Of a stretch of DNA of 64,000 nucleotides, positions 27,722 through 37,212 are shown piece after piece (the stretch's first letter is position 1; each line of letters starts with the position of its first letter). The notes below the pieces were generated by a model that did no database searches, was not told the DNA's origin, and worked only from the letters and a program-made list of their open reading frames with translations. The position numbers were made by a program, and so were the translations under genes. Origin of the DNA: Oceanispirochaeta sp963676905 (GTDB lineage Bacteria > Spirochaetota > Spirochaetia > DSM-2461); the NCBI GenBank assembly GCA_963676905.2, contig CAXXVE010000001.1, forward strand, positions 1,488,001 through 1,552,000, written 5' to 3'.

Positions 27722-29806
27722 TTACTCTTTATTTCTTTTTAGTAATTGCGGTCCTGTCTCAGGGCCGTTACCCAGAAGCCCCTCAGCCAGAACTGAATCG
27801 GGAACTGTTGCCTGGGGCATGGTTGCAATGGCTGTTTCTGTCAGGCCCAGCGCCCTGATCACCCATTCGGAATTGCATATCAAATTCTCTCCTGTTATCC
27901 GTGTGTAGGAGAGGGCTGTTTTCAGGCAGCGGACTGTCTCGGCTGTTCCTGTGAGCCAGTCACCCCTGTGGAAGTGTGTCCACTCTCCTTGATCTTCGGC
28001 TTCAAGGGCATGCAGGGCTCTTTTCATTGCCTCAAGGCTGAGATAGAAGCCTGTAAAGGCATCGATGTATTCACCCTTCTGGTAGGAAAGAGAGGCCTCA
28101 CATCCCCGGACAAAGCCTTCACAGCTCTCCTTTATATAATGGATATGCATTCCAAGGAAACTGCCGAAAAACTCCTTCTGCCTGCCCTCCAGAGACTCTT
28201 CGAAGGCAGCCGATTTTACTGCCAGAGCCTCCCATTGAGGAAGGCTTTCCGCGGCCCTGCTGTAGATCCAGAGGGTACAATCTCTGTTGTCGGTGAACTC
28301 TTCGGGAATATAGGCAAACCAGGGGCGTACATCCTCCTTCCGGATAAGAGCCCGGATCAGCCGCCTCAGGCCGTGGTGGTAGAGTTGTTCCCCCGCCCGG
28401 GCATCCGTATACAGGTCGTTGAAGGAGAGGGGAGCGGCAAAGTAGGCATCCAGCAGAGCCAGGACTTCTCTCTCTCTGCCTGGAAAGCCGCGGCGCAGCC
28501 ACTCCAGGGTTTTCTCCTCCAGACAGAGGCCTAAGCTGTCTTTTACATGACTCTTTTCCCAAAGGGCCCGGAGCTGCTGGATCTGGAGGATGTGAGGGCG
28601 TATATTGCTTACATTCAGAAGGAAGAAGTCAAAGTGATTATGCTGCGTAAAGGAGCGAAGGTTCTCCTCCATTACCCCCCGGCTGACAAGAGGAACAAGC
28701 TTATTTGAAATATGGAGGTCATGGAAGCTTATGTGATAGTAGACTCCCACGCTGTTTCCACTGTCACCGGGGCCCGGCTTCGACGATATTCCAGTTTCGG
28801 GGCCGCAGAGTTCACGGCGGACCCGCATGGCTCCGAAGCCATTATCGCTATAGACCCGTATGACATCATCAGGCAGCCTGAGATGACCATCCCTGTAGAG
28901 TTTTCCGGTTTCACTGTAAATATAGTGGATGAAGGTCTGATTCTCTCCGGCTATCTCCCTGACGATGTCCTGCTGGAGGCGGATCATGCTGCTGATTAGC
29001 TCTCCCTGTGCTTCCTGGCTCTTGTACCGGGGATCGTCCTCACTGAACGGGCGGTCCCCCTGGCCCCTGAAACCCACGGTCCATATCATTTTCCGTCCGG
29101 CGGCGCTGTGGACCGACTTTCTGTATAGCTCTTCAAAGCGGTGCTTCTCTTCGGGCAGCAAGGCTGGAATTCCGGGATACGCATCGGAGAACATCTGAGC
29201 TCCCAGTGGCTCTGCATGGTGCTGGGCTATCCAGAGACCGAACTCCGATGCAAGATCAAGCTGCTTTCCTGTGGAGGATATTCCGGTGCCTGGAATCACA
29301 AGGTTGTAACCGCAGCGGAGGATTGTCTCGAAGATTCGGCACCAGGTGTCTTCCGTTATGGAGACGGAGTCATCCCAGGCCGTCAGGCAGTCCTCGTCAT
29401 TGATGAACCACCCCCTGAACCGGGGCCCCTGTCTTGAGAGAGGGGATCTGAATGCTCCTGTGTCGATGAAGTCCCGGGGAGCCGGTTTGAATCCCGACCA
29501 GAGGCTGAGGGGATCAACACCGAGGATCTGCTCTGATATCCAGTAGAGTCCGAAGACAAACCCGAGGTCGTCAGAGGAGGAAATCTCAAGTGTATCCGAA
29601 CTGCTTATTATAATGCAGTTTTCCGGCGGCAGATCAGGTTCTCCTGAAAGGGCAAGACGGATCTGATTGCTCCGGAGGTCAGAAACCCGTAGAGGTAGAG
29701 TTCCGAATACTGCCTCCATATCCCTGTCAAATCCGATAAGTCCCCTTTCCAGAGCGCTCCCCGAAGATTGGCTCAGGTACAATGTGGTCTCTCTGTTGAT
29801 TCTCAT
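27722..29806 (-). CDS. GH115-family glycoside hydrolase (probable alpha-glucuronidase)
   Basis: 694 residues from ATG 29806, with GGAGG four bases upstream. The N-terminal domain (DDLGFVFGLYWISEQILGVDP) and the following barrel start (GPRFRGWFINDEDCLTAW) match GH115. Known members remove 4-O-methyl-glucuronic acid side groups from xylan or related glucuronyl groups. No signal peptide, so intracellular, acting on imported acidic oligosaccharides. At ~690 residues it is shorter than the ~850-960 usual for characterised members, mainly lacking the C-terminal beta domain. The gene lies behind the acetylesterase-like gene on the same strand, fitting removal of two kinds of decoration. Specificity is inferred. 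Confidence 0.8.
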   Translation of the reverse strand: MRINRETTLYLSQSSGSALERGLIGFDRDMEAVFGTLPLRVSDLRSNQIRLALSGEPDLPPENCIIISSSDTLEISSSDDLGFVFGLYWISEQILGVDPLSLWSGFKPAPRDFIDTGAFRSPLSRQGPRFRGWFINDEDCLTAWDDSVSITEDTWCRIFETILRCGYNLVIPGTGISSTGKQLDLASEFGLWIAQHHAEPLGAQMFSDAYPGIPALLPEEKHRFEELYRKSVHSAAGRKMIWTVGFRGQGDRPFSEDDPRYKSQEAQGELISSMIRLQQDIVREIAGENQTFIHYIYSETGKLYRDGHLRLPDDVIRVYSDNGFGAMRVRRELCGPETGISSKPGPGDSGNSVGVYYHISFHDLHISNKLVPLVSRGVMEENLRSFTQHNHFDFFLLNVSNIRPHILQIQQLRALWEKSHVKDSLGLCLEEKTLEWLRRGFPGREREVLALLDAYFAAPLSFNDLYTDARAGEQLYHHGLRRLIRALIRKEDVRPWFAYIPEEFTDNRDCTLWIYSRAAESLPQWEALAVKSAAFEESLEGRQKEFFGSFLGMHIHYIKESCEGFVRGCEASLSYQKGEYIDAFTGFYLSLEAMKRALHALEAEDQGEWTHFHRGDWLTGTAETVRCLKTALSYTRITGENLICNSEWVIRALGLTETAIATMPQATVPDSVLAEGLLGNGPETGPQLLKRNKE

Positions 29807-29855
29807 GGTTCCTCCGTATACCCGGCTTCCCTCGGGCAGGACTTTGTACCAGCGG

Positions 29856-30530
29856 TTATTTCAGATAACCGGCAAGCTCCGGCACTTTCAGCCGTATTCC
29901 ATCCGCCGCCAGAGCCGCAATCCTGCGGGCTCCTTCGGCATTGAAGTGGGTATCGTCCTGTTTCCCATCGGGGTGTTCCGCATATTTTCCGGGAGCTAAA
30001 TGCATAAAGAGCTCTGTTGATTTCTCAGGACCGTATGCTCTGAGGAGGGCGGCGGTTTCCGCTTCCATATCAATGCAGGGCACTCTCTGTTTCGAAGCAA
30101 CGCTTTTTAAAGCATCCGGGTAGGCTCCGTGGGTCATCTTCAGTTCTCCGGCCTCAGTAAACTTCCGCCGGCAGACAGGAGTCATCAGCACTGGCACAGC
30201 CCCCTTTTCTCCGGCGGATACTATAAAGTACTCCAGGTTCTGCCTGAACTCTCCTTCAGGAGCTGTGTAACGGGCAGGGTCCTCAGTTTTCTCATCATTG
30301 TAGCCGAACTGAATGAGTACATAATCACCAGGTTTCAGCCGGTCCAGAATCTTCTTCCAGCGACCCTCACGGATGAAGCTTTTTGTGCTGCATCCGTTCC
30401 TGGCTTCGTTGATAAACTCTATGGAAGAATTGAAAAAATCCGGGATCATCATTCCCCAGCCGTGTTCCGGGTACTCCCTGGCTTCCTTACTGGCCATGGT
30501 TGAGTCTCCGGCAAGATATATTGATTTCAA
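29856..30530 (-). CDS. SGNH/CE12-type rhamnogalacturonan acetylesterase-like hydrolase
   Basis: 224 residues from TTG 30530, chosen because AGGAGAGAGCC precedes it and because homologues start just before the GDS motif; an ATG at 30581 would add 17 residues without a ribosome site. Catalytic features: S10 in AGDSTMAS, G46 in RNGCS, N78 in GYNDE, and D192/H195 in DDTHFN. This is the full SGNH set of the RhgT/YesY-type esterases, which remove acetyl groups from pectic or xylan oligosaccharides. No signal peptide, so cytoplasmic. Co-directional with the GH115 gene, 49 bases upstream of it. Confidence 0.85.
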   Translation of the reverse strand: MKSIYLAGDSTMASKEAREYPEHGWGMMIPDFFNSSIEFINEARNGCSTKSFIREGRWKKILDRLKPGDYVLIQFGYNDEKTEDPARYTAPEGEFRQNLEYFIVSAGEKGAVPVLMTPVCRRKFTEAGELKMTHGAYPDALKSVASKQRVPCIDMEAETAALLRAYGPEKSTELFMHLAPGKYAEHPDGKQDDTHFNAEGARRIAALAADGIRLKVPELAGYLK

Positions 30531-30589
30531 GGCTCTCTCCTGTAAAAGTTCTACTCTACCATGAAGAGATCCTGTTTTCATCTTGAAAA

Positions 30590-30624
30590 CAATAAAAGAC
30601 CCGTCCGGAAAATATGGACGGGTC
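30590..30624 (-). terminator. Terminator after the DUF5107 gene
   Basis: GACCCGTCC / GGACGGGTC stem, followed on the minus strand by TTTTATTGTTTTC. Separates the DUF5107-TPR gene from the downstream acetylesterase-GH115 pair. Confidence 0.85.
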
Positions 30625-30649
30625 GGTGTTCTGGATTTCAGCTGCAGTA

Positions 30650-33600
30650 TTACCAGAGGTCCTTCAGAAAGAGGGCTCCCGGATAGGCGGGATTCACCGC
30701 AATTACTTTTTCAAGCAGAGCTTCCGCCTTCTCCTTCCGTCCCAGACCGGCCTCGCCGAGGGACATCAGATAGGTACAGTAGATTCGGTTCTTTTCATCT
30801 CCGTCTTCGTCGAAGATAAGAAGGTCGGGGAGTGATACGGCAAAGTAGTCAATTTCTGTTTCATCATAGTAGTGTCTCTTTCCCCAGGAAAGGAGGGTGT
30901 TGAACCGTCCCCTGGCAGCTCCTTCTTCGCCCAGTTCCTGCCATGCCAGACCCTGAAAGTAGATAAGGTCCGCAGACTGGTCGTTGTAGAACATGGCCGG
31001 GGCGGGTTCCTGTTCCCCTTCTGTGGCAGAACTGAATGACGCCGCAGCCTCTTCCTCTCTCCCAAGGGCTTTCAGGGCAAGGCCTTTGAAGTAGTCAAGC
31101 TCGTTGTCTGTCATTGTGCAGAGCTTGCCCTCTCCCAGGTTGTGGGGATAGGTATAGGCCTGTTCAAAACAGTCCAGAGCGGACAGGGCATCTCCGGAAT
31201 CAAGGGCCTTCAGTCCGATCATGATGAGAGACCTGACGTACTGGGAAGATACGCGTCCTTCACCGCCTTCCCACGGCTGGAACTGTCTGCTCTTAAGGAG
31301 GCTCATCGCCTCTTCCGGGCGGCCCAGCAGATTCAGAAGGGTAATCTTCTCGACTGTAAGGTCATCTCTCATAGCAACGCAGCCTTCATGCTTTTCAAGG
31401 AATACGAGGCGTTCTTCGGGAGCCAGACCGATCTTCTTGTAGAACTGATCCAGCTCAAAGAGGATACGGGCGTCGCCGGTATCAAGGGCAAAGGCCTCCT
31501 CCAGAAGTTTACGGCATGTTTCAGCGTCTCCCTGTTTGTTGAAGGCGGCCAGAGCCAGGTTTCTTTTTACTGTGGGGAACTCAGGATTGCCTTCCGCTGC
31601 GGCCTGCCAGAGTTGGCCAGCACGGTCAAAACGCTTCATATGGTAGTAGAAGTTTCCGGCGTAGTAGGGGGCCATAGGGTCCTTTCTGCCGCTGCTTATT
31701 ACATGCTCCAGAATCATTGCCGTTGCTGTGCGGATGGGGAAGCAGTAGTCGGGTGACGCTGCTGCTGCTTTTGTGTACCATCTGTCCGCCGCTGCTGTAT
31801 CACCGGCTTTCTCTGTAAGATAGCCCAGATAGTAGGAGACAAGGGGGGAGGCACCGGCAGCTTCGGAGGCTATCAGCTCAAGAAGGGTGATGCCGTCATC
31901 AAAGGCGCCGCACCAGAGGTAGTCCAGTGATAGCTCCAGAAAGGAGAAGGCTTCGTCTCTGATCACCGCACGGAAAGATTCAAGGCTTTCAGAACTTCTG
32001 TCCAGAAGCCAGAGTTCGCACCAGGCGGCATGGTCTACGGGATCAATTCTCACCAGCTCATCCAGAACCCTTCGGGCCTCATCTGTTTTCCCATATTTGC
32101 GGAGTATGACGGCCTTTGTATGAAGTGCCTTGCGGTTGTGTGCTCCCGATGCCAGGGCCCGTTCAACTTCAATAAGAGCCTGTGCATAGTTCCCTGAGGT
32201 GCATGAAAGACGGGCCAGCTGGGTGTACCCGGGTCCCTGCCAGGAGCCGTTCCATATGGATTTGTAGAACTTTTCATATGCCTTGATGTTGTCTCCCTGA
32301 TATCTCAGGGTCCATCCCAGATGATAGAGGGCCTCTCCGTCATAGGGGTTGGGGTTGCGGAATGTCTGGCGATGAATGGCGGCTTGAAAATGCTCACGGG
32401 CAGTGGCAAAATCAGCCCGGGCAAGGGCTCTCTTTCCAAGAGCTGTGTGACAGCGGCTCTCACCGGGGTCCCGTTTCAGGCCTTCGTTATAATAGTCCTC
32501 GGGGTTTCGTGTGGCGTGGCGGTACTGCTCCAGATGGAGGCCTGTCAGGTAGAGTTCTTCCGTCGACTGGATTTTCTCCGGAGCCGGAGCAGCCGTGGCG
32601 GGGTCGGGTATGGGGCGCATGGAGTCTTTCTCCTTGCGGGCGGCAAGTACTTCTCCATCAGCAAATTTAAGACGGAGGATATAATCTGTGTGATCAGTGC
32701 CGCTGACTGCCGGAGCCGATTCCATAAATGTTTTCTCCGGACTCAGTTCCAGGGATTTCGTCGTGAGGACTGTTTCTGAGCCGTCAGCTCCAGATCGGCT
32801 GAGTTCCAGTTCCATCCCTTTTTCCCTGCCTGTTACATAGACGGACATTGTAATTGTTTCAGAGCCGACTTCAAGAGAGAGGGCTCCCCTTGTAGAGGCA
32901 TTGTCCACGGTACCCAGGTTCTTGTAGGGCATGAAGTTCTGGCGGAAGACCTTCTCTTCACCGGGCTGGAGCCAGCTGAAGTCGGGCTGGTTGTCGGTAA
33001 AGGCCCCTGTCATAAGTTCTATATAGGGTCCGTCCTCATCTGTCAGGTTGCGGTCCCAGGCCCGGCCGAAGTCGCCGTTTCCCCAGGTCCACTGTTTCTT
33101 GCCGGGGACCAGATGGTGGTTGGCCACATGGAGCATTCCCGCCTGTTTATCATGGTCGTAGCAGCCCATAAAGTCATAGTCCGAGTGGTAGGCCATATAG
33201 CTTGTGGGGACTGGGATATTCTTGTAACGGCTGATGTCCACACCCTCGGAGTAGTCCACCTTATAGTAGGTGCCCGTGGCGATGGGGAATGAAGATACAT
33301 CCCTCTTGCCGTGGTCCATGACGGCATGAACATCGGGAGGGAAAATGGACTGGTAGGAGTCGCCTACGGCCACTGCCGGATTGGCCCACCACAGAAACGT
33401 TTTGGGAGTTTCTGATCCGTTGTAGAGACGGGCCTCAATCTCAAGGACCGCCTTTCCGGGCTTCAGGGTAAAGGCTGTGGAAACCCGGGTCCGGGACATC
33501 TGTTCCAGCTCCCCTATCCAGACAGTGGCGCTGCCGTCTTCATTCTCCTGAATCATATGGTCAGTGGGTTCGTAGGTTCCGGGACGGTGGTGCTGGGGCC

Positions 33601-33955
33601 AGTTGAACTCAATTCCCCCCGACAGCCAGGGACCCGTGAGCCCCACAAGGGCGGGCTTTATAACCTGATTGTAGTAGACAAAGTGGTAGTCGTTTGTCTT
33701 GTCATAGGCCATCTGGACCCTTCCGCCCAGTTCCGGGAGGATCATAATCTTCAGATATTCATTCTCGAGGATCAGAGCCTTCCACTTCCTGTCCTCCTTT
33801 TCTTTTCCAACAGATTCAATAACAGGATAGGGGTATACGGCTCCGCTGGACCCCTGATAGACCCGCTTTTCCAGAAAAAGGGGGTTCTTCTCTTTTTTTC
33901 CTACAGGATAGGTGGGGATGGTAACCATCTCCTGACGGACAGTTGCGCTGTGCAT
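30650..33955 (-). CDS. DUF5107 domain protein with long TPR region
   Basis: 1101 residues from ATG 33955, with GGAGGA four bases upstream (TTG 33967 would add four residues). Residues ~40-390 form a DUF5107 domain of the mutarotase-like beta-sandwich type: LPELGGRVQMAYDKTNDYHFVYYN, GGIEFNWPQHHRPGTYEP, WWANPAVAVGDSYQSIFPPDVH, NRNLTDEDGPYIELMTG-like segments. Residues ~470-1100 are TPR-like helical pairs (YEKFYKSIWNGSWQGPGYTQLARL and many more). No signal peptide. DUF5107 proteins occur in carbohydrate-use clusters; a sugar-binding or hydrolytic role is inferred. The gene is divergent from an AraC regulator that probably controls it. Confidence 0.82.
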   Translation of the reverse strand: MHSATVRQEMVTIPTYPVGKKEKNPLFLEKRVYQGSSGAVYPYPVIESVGKEKEDRKWKALILENEYLKIMILPELGGRVQMAYDKTNDYHFVYYNQVIKPALVGLTGPWLSGGIEFNWPQHHRPGTYEPTDHMIQENEDGSATVWIGELEQMSRTRVSTAFTLKPGKAVLEIEARLYNGSETPKTFLWWANPAVAVGDSYQSIFPPDVHAVMDHGKRDVSSFPIATGTYYKVDYSEGVDISRYKNIPVPTSYMAYHSDYDFMGCYDHDKQAGMLHVANHHLVPGKKQWTWGNGDFGRAWDRNLTDEDGPYIELMTGAFTDNQPDFSWLQPGEEKVFRQNFMPYKNLGTVDNASTRGALSLEVGSETITMSVYVTGREKGMELELSRSGADGSETVLTTKSLELSPEKTFMESAPAVSGTDHTDYILRLKFADGEVLAARKEKDSMRPIPDPATAAPAPEKIQSTEELYLTGLHLEQYRHATRNPEDYYNEGLKRDPGESRCHTALGKRALARADFATAREHFQAAIHRQTFRNPNPYDGEALYHLGWTLRYQGDNIKAYEKFYKSIWNGSWQGPGYTQLARLSCTSGNYAQALIEVERALASGAHNRKALHTKAVILRKYGKTDEARRVLDELVRIDPVDHAAWCELWLLDRSSESLESFRAVIRDEAFSFLELSLDYLWCGAFDDGITLLELIASEAAGASPLVSYYLGYLTEKAGDTAAADRWYTKAAAASPDYCFPIRTATAMILEHVISSGRKDPMAPYYAGNFYYHMKRFDRAGQLWQAAAEGNPEFPTVKRNLALAAFNKQGDAETCRKLLEEAFALDTGDARILFELDQFYKKIGLAPEERLVFLEKHEGCVAMRDDLTVEKITLLNLLGRPEEAMSLLKSRQFQPWEGGEGRVSSQYVRSLIMIGLKALDSGDALSALDCFEQAYTYPHNLGEGKLCTMTDNELDYFKGLALKALGREEEAAASFSSATEGEQEPAPAMFYNDQSADLIYFQGLAWQELGEEGAARGRFNTLLSWGKRHYYDETEIDYFAVSLPDLLIFDEDGDEKNRIYCTYLMSLGEAGLGRKEKAEALLEKVIAVNPAYPGALFLKDLW

Positions 33956-34123
33956 ATATTCCTCCAATGCCTTTGGGCTTCTACTTTCAGATTATGTCCC
34001 TATATTAATTGGGCAGGATCAGTTTTCAAATGGACAGTATTATGAGAAGATGGATTATATTATGGTTGTGTTCGACCTTTGTTCCTGTAAAATAATGTTT
34101 AAAACGGATTAAAAGCGATATGT

Positions 34124-35047
34124 ATGAAATATTCTAGGAAACAGGAAGGTTTTGAAGGACAGAAGCTCTATGTCATTCCTCCTCTTGTAGGTCATGAGAC
34201 CAGCCTCTCTCTGATCATCCGGAATCTTCAGGTCACAGATGCGGGGTATTTCCCCTCCGCCGCAGGGCATCAGAAGATCCGCCGGGAATCTATCAGTGAG
34301 GGGATACTGCTCTACTGTGCAAAAGGCTCGGGCTTTGTAAGAACCGGTGACGAGTCCTGGCTGGTGCACGGAGGGCAGGCCTGTTATCTGGAGCCGGGAC
34401 GGGCACATATCTACGGGGCATCGGACCATGATCCCTGGAGTCTCTACTGGATTCATCTCCGGGGTGAGCTGCTGTCAATCTATACACAGTCCGTTTCTGG
34501 CACACCCGGCCCTGTCCCGGTGGCATCGGGGACAAGGACCCAGGTGGTTCAGCTCTTCGAGATGCTCTTTTCCGCCATGGAAGGAGGGTACTCCAGGTCT
34601 ATTCAGATTCATACGGGGCAGCTGGCAGGAAGCATTCTTACCTCCCTTTTCCACAGCAACAGGGATTTTCACCCAGGGCTTCAGAAGGAGAACAGCCGGA
34701 GACTGGACCGTGTTATCAGCCTTATGAGGGAGGCCGCCGAAGGAGGTGAGGCCCTTACCCTAGGGATGATGGCCGATGCGGCAGGAGTTTCAGTTCCCCA
34801 TTTTTCTGAGCTTTTCAGAAAGGGGCAGGGCTGCCCGCCTGTGGAGTACTTCAATCAGCTGAAGATACAGCGCGCCTGCCGTCTGCTTGAGCTTTCTGAT
34901 CTCTCTGTCCGCAGTATTGCATCTGAGTGCGGATATTCCGACCCCTACTACTTCTCCCGCTTGTTCAAGAAGGTGATGGGGATCTCCCCCAGAGAGTATC
35001 GCAGCAGGGTCCTCTCCGGCCCTGATGAGAATCTGTTTCCATCATGA
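34124..35047 (+). CDS. AraC-family regulator
   Basis: 307 residues. N-terminal cupin-like sensor (LLYCAKGSGFVRTGDESWLV; PGRAHIYGASDHDPWSLYWIH) and C-terminal two-helix-turn-helix domain (LGMMADAAGVSVPHFSELF; ASECGYSDPYYFSRLFKKVMG; SPREYR). It is divergent from the DUF5107 gene, with the shared intergenic region (33956-34123) probably holding both promoters, so it likely activates that gene in response to a sugar. No strong ribosome site before ATG 34124. Confidence 0.9.
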   Translation: MKYSRKQEGFEGQKLYVIPPLVGHETSLSLIIRNLQVTDAGYFPSAAGHQKIRRESISEGILLYCAKGSGFVRTGDESWLVHGGQACYLEPGRAHIYGASDHDPWSLYWIHLRGELLSIYTQSVSGTPGPVPVASGTRTQVVQLFEMLFSAMEGGYSRSIQIHTGQLAGSILTSLFHSNRDFHPGLQKENSRRLDRVISLMREAAEGGEALTLGMMADAAGVSVPHFSELFRKGQGCPPVEYFNQLKIQRACRLLELSDLSVRSIASECGYSDPYYFSRLFKKVMGISPREYRSRVLSGPDENLFPS

Positions 35048-35113
35048 CCTCCCTTGATGCCGCCTCAAGAACCTCCTCTGGACATTATCGGGTCCCGCCA
35101 ATAGGATAAAACC

Positions 35114-36037
35114 ATGAAGAACATCCTGATTTTCGGAATTGGAGGGATCGGCGGCTACCTGGGTGCCATGATCGGTTCCAGGCTCCCTGAAGTCCAGCTT
35201 ACATTTATCGCCCGGGGTAAACATCTTGAGACCATAAGAGATAAGGGACTGCGTTTTGTCCGTGAAGGGGAGGAGGACCGGATGGTTCATCCCTCTCTGG
35301 CAACAGATTCTGCGGCGGAAGCGGGAGCTCAGGATCTTGTATTTATCTGCGTCAAATCCTACGACCTGCCGGCAGCCTGCCGGGATATCGCCCCCCTTGT
35401 GGGAGAGCACACTGTCATTGTACCTGTTCTGAACGGAATGGATATTCACAACAGAATCCGTGAACATTTGAAAGAGGGAGTCCTTCTTTCGGGTGCCACC
35501 TATGTCTCTGCCTATATTACCGAACCCGGTGTTGTCCGCTATCAGACGGGACGGGAGCTTTTTGTTCTTGGAAAGAGTTCAGACTGTCCGGACTTCGACT
35601 CAGGCCCGCTGCTTCACTTTCTTGGTGCAGCGGGAATTAACTGCTCCTGGTTTGATGATCCACGTCCCGCCATATGGCGGAAGTACCTCTTTATCTCTCC
35701 CTACAGCATGGTCGGTGCCTGGAGCGGAAAGACTATGGGCGCTGTGCTGGAAGACCCTGAACTGAAATCCACGGTGGATGAAATACAGAGGGAAGTATAT
35801 GCTGTCGGCCTGGCGTCGGGAGTCGCACTGACCCTGAGTGATGTAAAAGATGCGGAGAACTTTGCAGCCGGTCTGAACTACACGACAACAACATCCTTTC
35901 AGAGGGATTTCTCTGATCCTTCAAGAAGGAATGAACTGGATCTGTATGGAGGAGCCGTTGTCAGGCTGGGAGAGTCTCTTGGAGTTGCCACTCCGGTAAC
36001 ACAGCGGGTCTACAGGGAACTGCAGAAAGCAGATTAA
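35114..36037 (+). CDS. panE: Ketopantoate reductase-family oxidoreductase (PanE/ApbA)
   Basis: 307 residues. N-terminal NAD(P) motif GIGGIGGYLGAMIG, catalytic-type Lys in CVKSYDL, and the C-terminal helical domain (WRKYLFISPYSMVGAW; NYTTTTSFQRDF). The family reduces 2-dehydropantoate with NADPH in CoA biosynthesis. No other pantothenate gene is adjacent, so it may be a paralogue acting on another 2-oxo acid. AGGA lies seven bases before the start. It follows the AraC gene by 66 bases and may be co-transcribed with it. Confidence 0.8.
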   Translation: MKNILIFGIGGIGGYLGAMIGSRLPEVQLTFIARGKHLETIRDKGLRFVREGEEDRMVHPSLATDSAAEAGAQDLVFICVKSYDLPAACRDIAPLVGEHTVIVPVLNGMDIHNRIREHLKEGVLLSGATYVSAYITEPGVVRYQTGRELFVLGKSSDCPDFDSGPLLHFLGAAGINCSWFDDPRPAIWRKYLFISPYSMVGAWSGKTMGAVLEDPELKSTVDEIQREVYAVGLASGVALTLSDVKDAENFAAGLNYTTTTSFQRDFSDPSRRNELDLYGGAVVRLGESLGVATPVTQRVYRELQKAD

Positions 36038-36088
36038 ACAGAATCCCCAGTCCCTGTTATGAGCTCAAGATCCGACAGAATCCTGTTT

Positions 36089-37054
36089 TCAGAATAATTT
36101 CGCAAGATCTTTCAGTCTTTTTATAAGTCCCGAAATTTCATCACTTTTTCTGTAGATATACTGTGTCGTATGGCCATTCACCCTCTCTTCCGTACCCCTC
36201 TCATCGCTCTTCTCTTTCAGGTTCCTGCGGTACTCCTTCGGGAGTTGGCCGCAGTTCCTTCTAAATGCCTGATTCATATATTTCGTATCCGAGAATCCGC
36301 ACTCCAGAGAGATATCCAGTATTTTCAGGTTTGTTCTGGATATTAGTTTTACGGCCTTCTCAAACCTCAAATCACTGATGTACTCCTGAAAGGTTATATT
36401 GAAATTGTCCCTGAAAAAATGGGAGAAATAATTGGATGAGAGACCCACAGAGGCTGCCGTCTCCTGAAGGGTTATTTTTTCACCGAGATGGTTCCGGATA
36501 TATTCTGAAATCACAGCAAGTCTTATCTGCCTCTCTTTCTCCTTGAGCAGATCTTCTTTATCTATAAGCTTGTAAGGGGTTGTCTGAAAAACGGCATAGA
36601 CAAGGGAGTAAACCTTTGAGAGAACTTTTAGTTCGAATCCGAACCGGCTGCCGAAGTAATTTTCAGTCAGATCATATAGTTCTGCCACTATTTCTGAGCG
36701 CGCTTCTGGAGTGAGACCATTCAGAACTTCATTGGTCAGAAAGAGTATGTTTTCAAAATCCGGAAAGCTTTCTTTAAAAAAACTCTTTGAGATCTGTATG
36801 GTTAAAAGTACAGGGCTTCCTTCGATCCTGTTCAGGCTGTGGGGTTCGCTGAAATTAAACAGGAGCAGGGAACCGGGACATGCTGTAAAATCCCTTGTTT
36901 TTATCCTTATACGGAGCTTCCCCCTCATTATATAACAGAGTTCCAGATCCCCGTGGAGGTGGGTGGTCCTCTTTATGAGATTTACAAAAAAGACATTGAG
37001 GTGTTCGATCCTGGGGTGCCTGATTATCTCAAACTCATTCTTTTCTTTTTGCAT
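36089..37054 (-). CDS. AraC-family regulator
   Basis: 321 residues from ATG 37054, with AAGGTG upstream. Cupin-like N-terminal domain (HLHGDLELCYIMRGKLRIRI; LLLFNFSEPHSLNRIEG) and C-terminal AraC domain (LQETAASVGLSSNYFSHFF; ISLECGFSDTKYMNQAFRR; LPKEYRRN). A Lys/Glu-rich C-terminal tail of ~40 residues extends past the DNA-binding domain. It is divergent from the xylose-isomerase-like gene and is the likely regulator of it. Converges with the PanE-like gene. Confidence 0.9.
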   Translation of the reverse strand: MQKEKNEFEIIRHPRIEHLNVFFVNLIKRTTHLHGDLELCYIMRGKLRIRIKTRDFTACPGSLLLFNFSEPHSLNRIEGSPVLLTIQISKSFFKESFPDFENILFLTNEVLNGLTPEARSEIVAELYDLTENYFGSRFGFELKVLSKVYSLVYAVFQTTPYKLIDKEDLLKEKERQIRLAVISEYIRNHLGEKITLQETAASVGLSSNYFSHFFRDNFNITFQEYISDLRFEKAVKLISRTNLKILDISLECGFSDTKYMNQAFRRNCGQLPKEYRRNLKEKSDERGTEERVNGHTTQYIYRKSDEISGLIKRLKDLAKLF

Positions 37055-37212
37055 CGCTTCACCTTCAGCCTTTTTATCGGCCGGGGGGATTGTAATATCA
37101 AGATTGTCGCTTTTAATTCACAGAATTAACCCTTTGAATCGCTTTCAGACGTGAATAATAAAATCAGTAAATCAAGATTGTTGGTAAATACCGGCAGAAA
37201 AGGAGTATTTCT

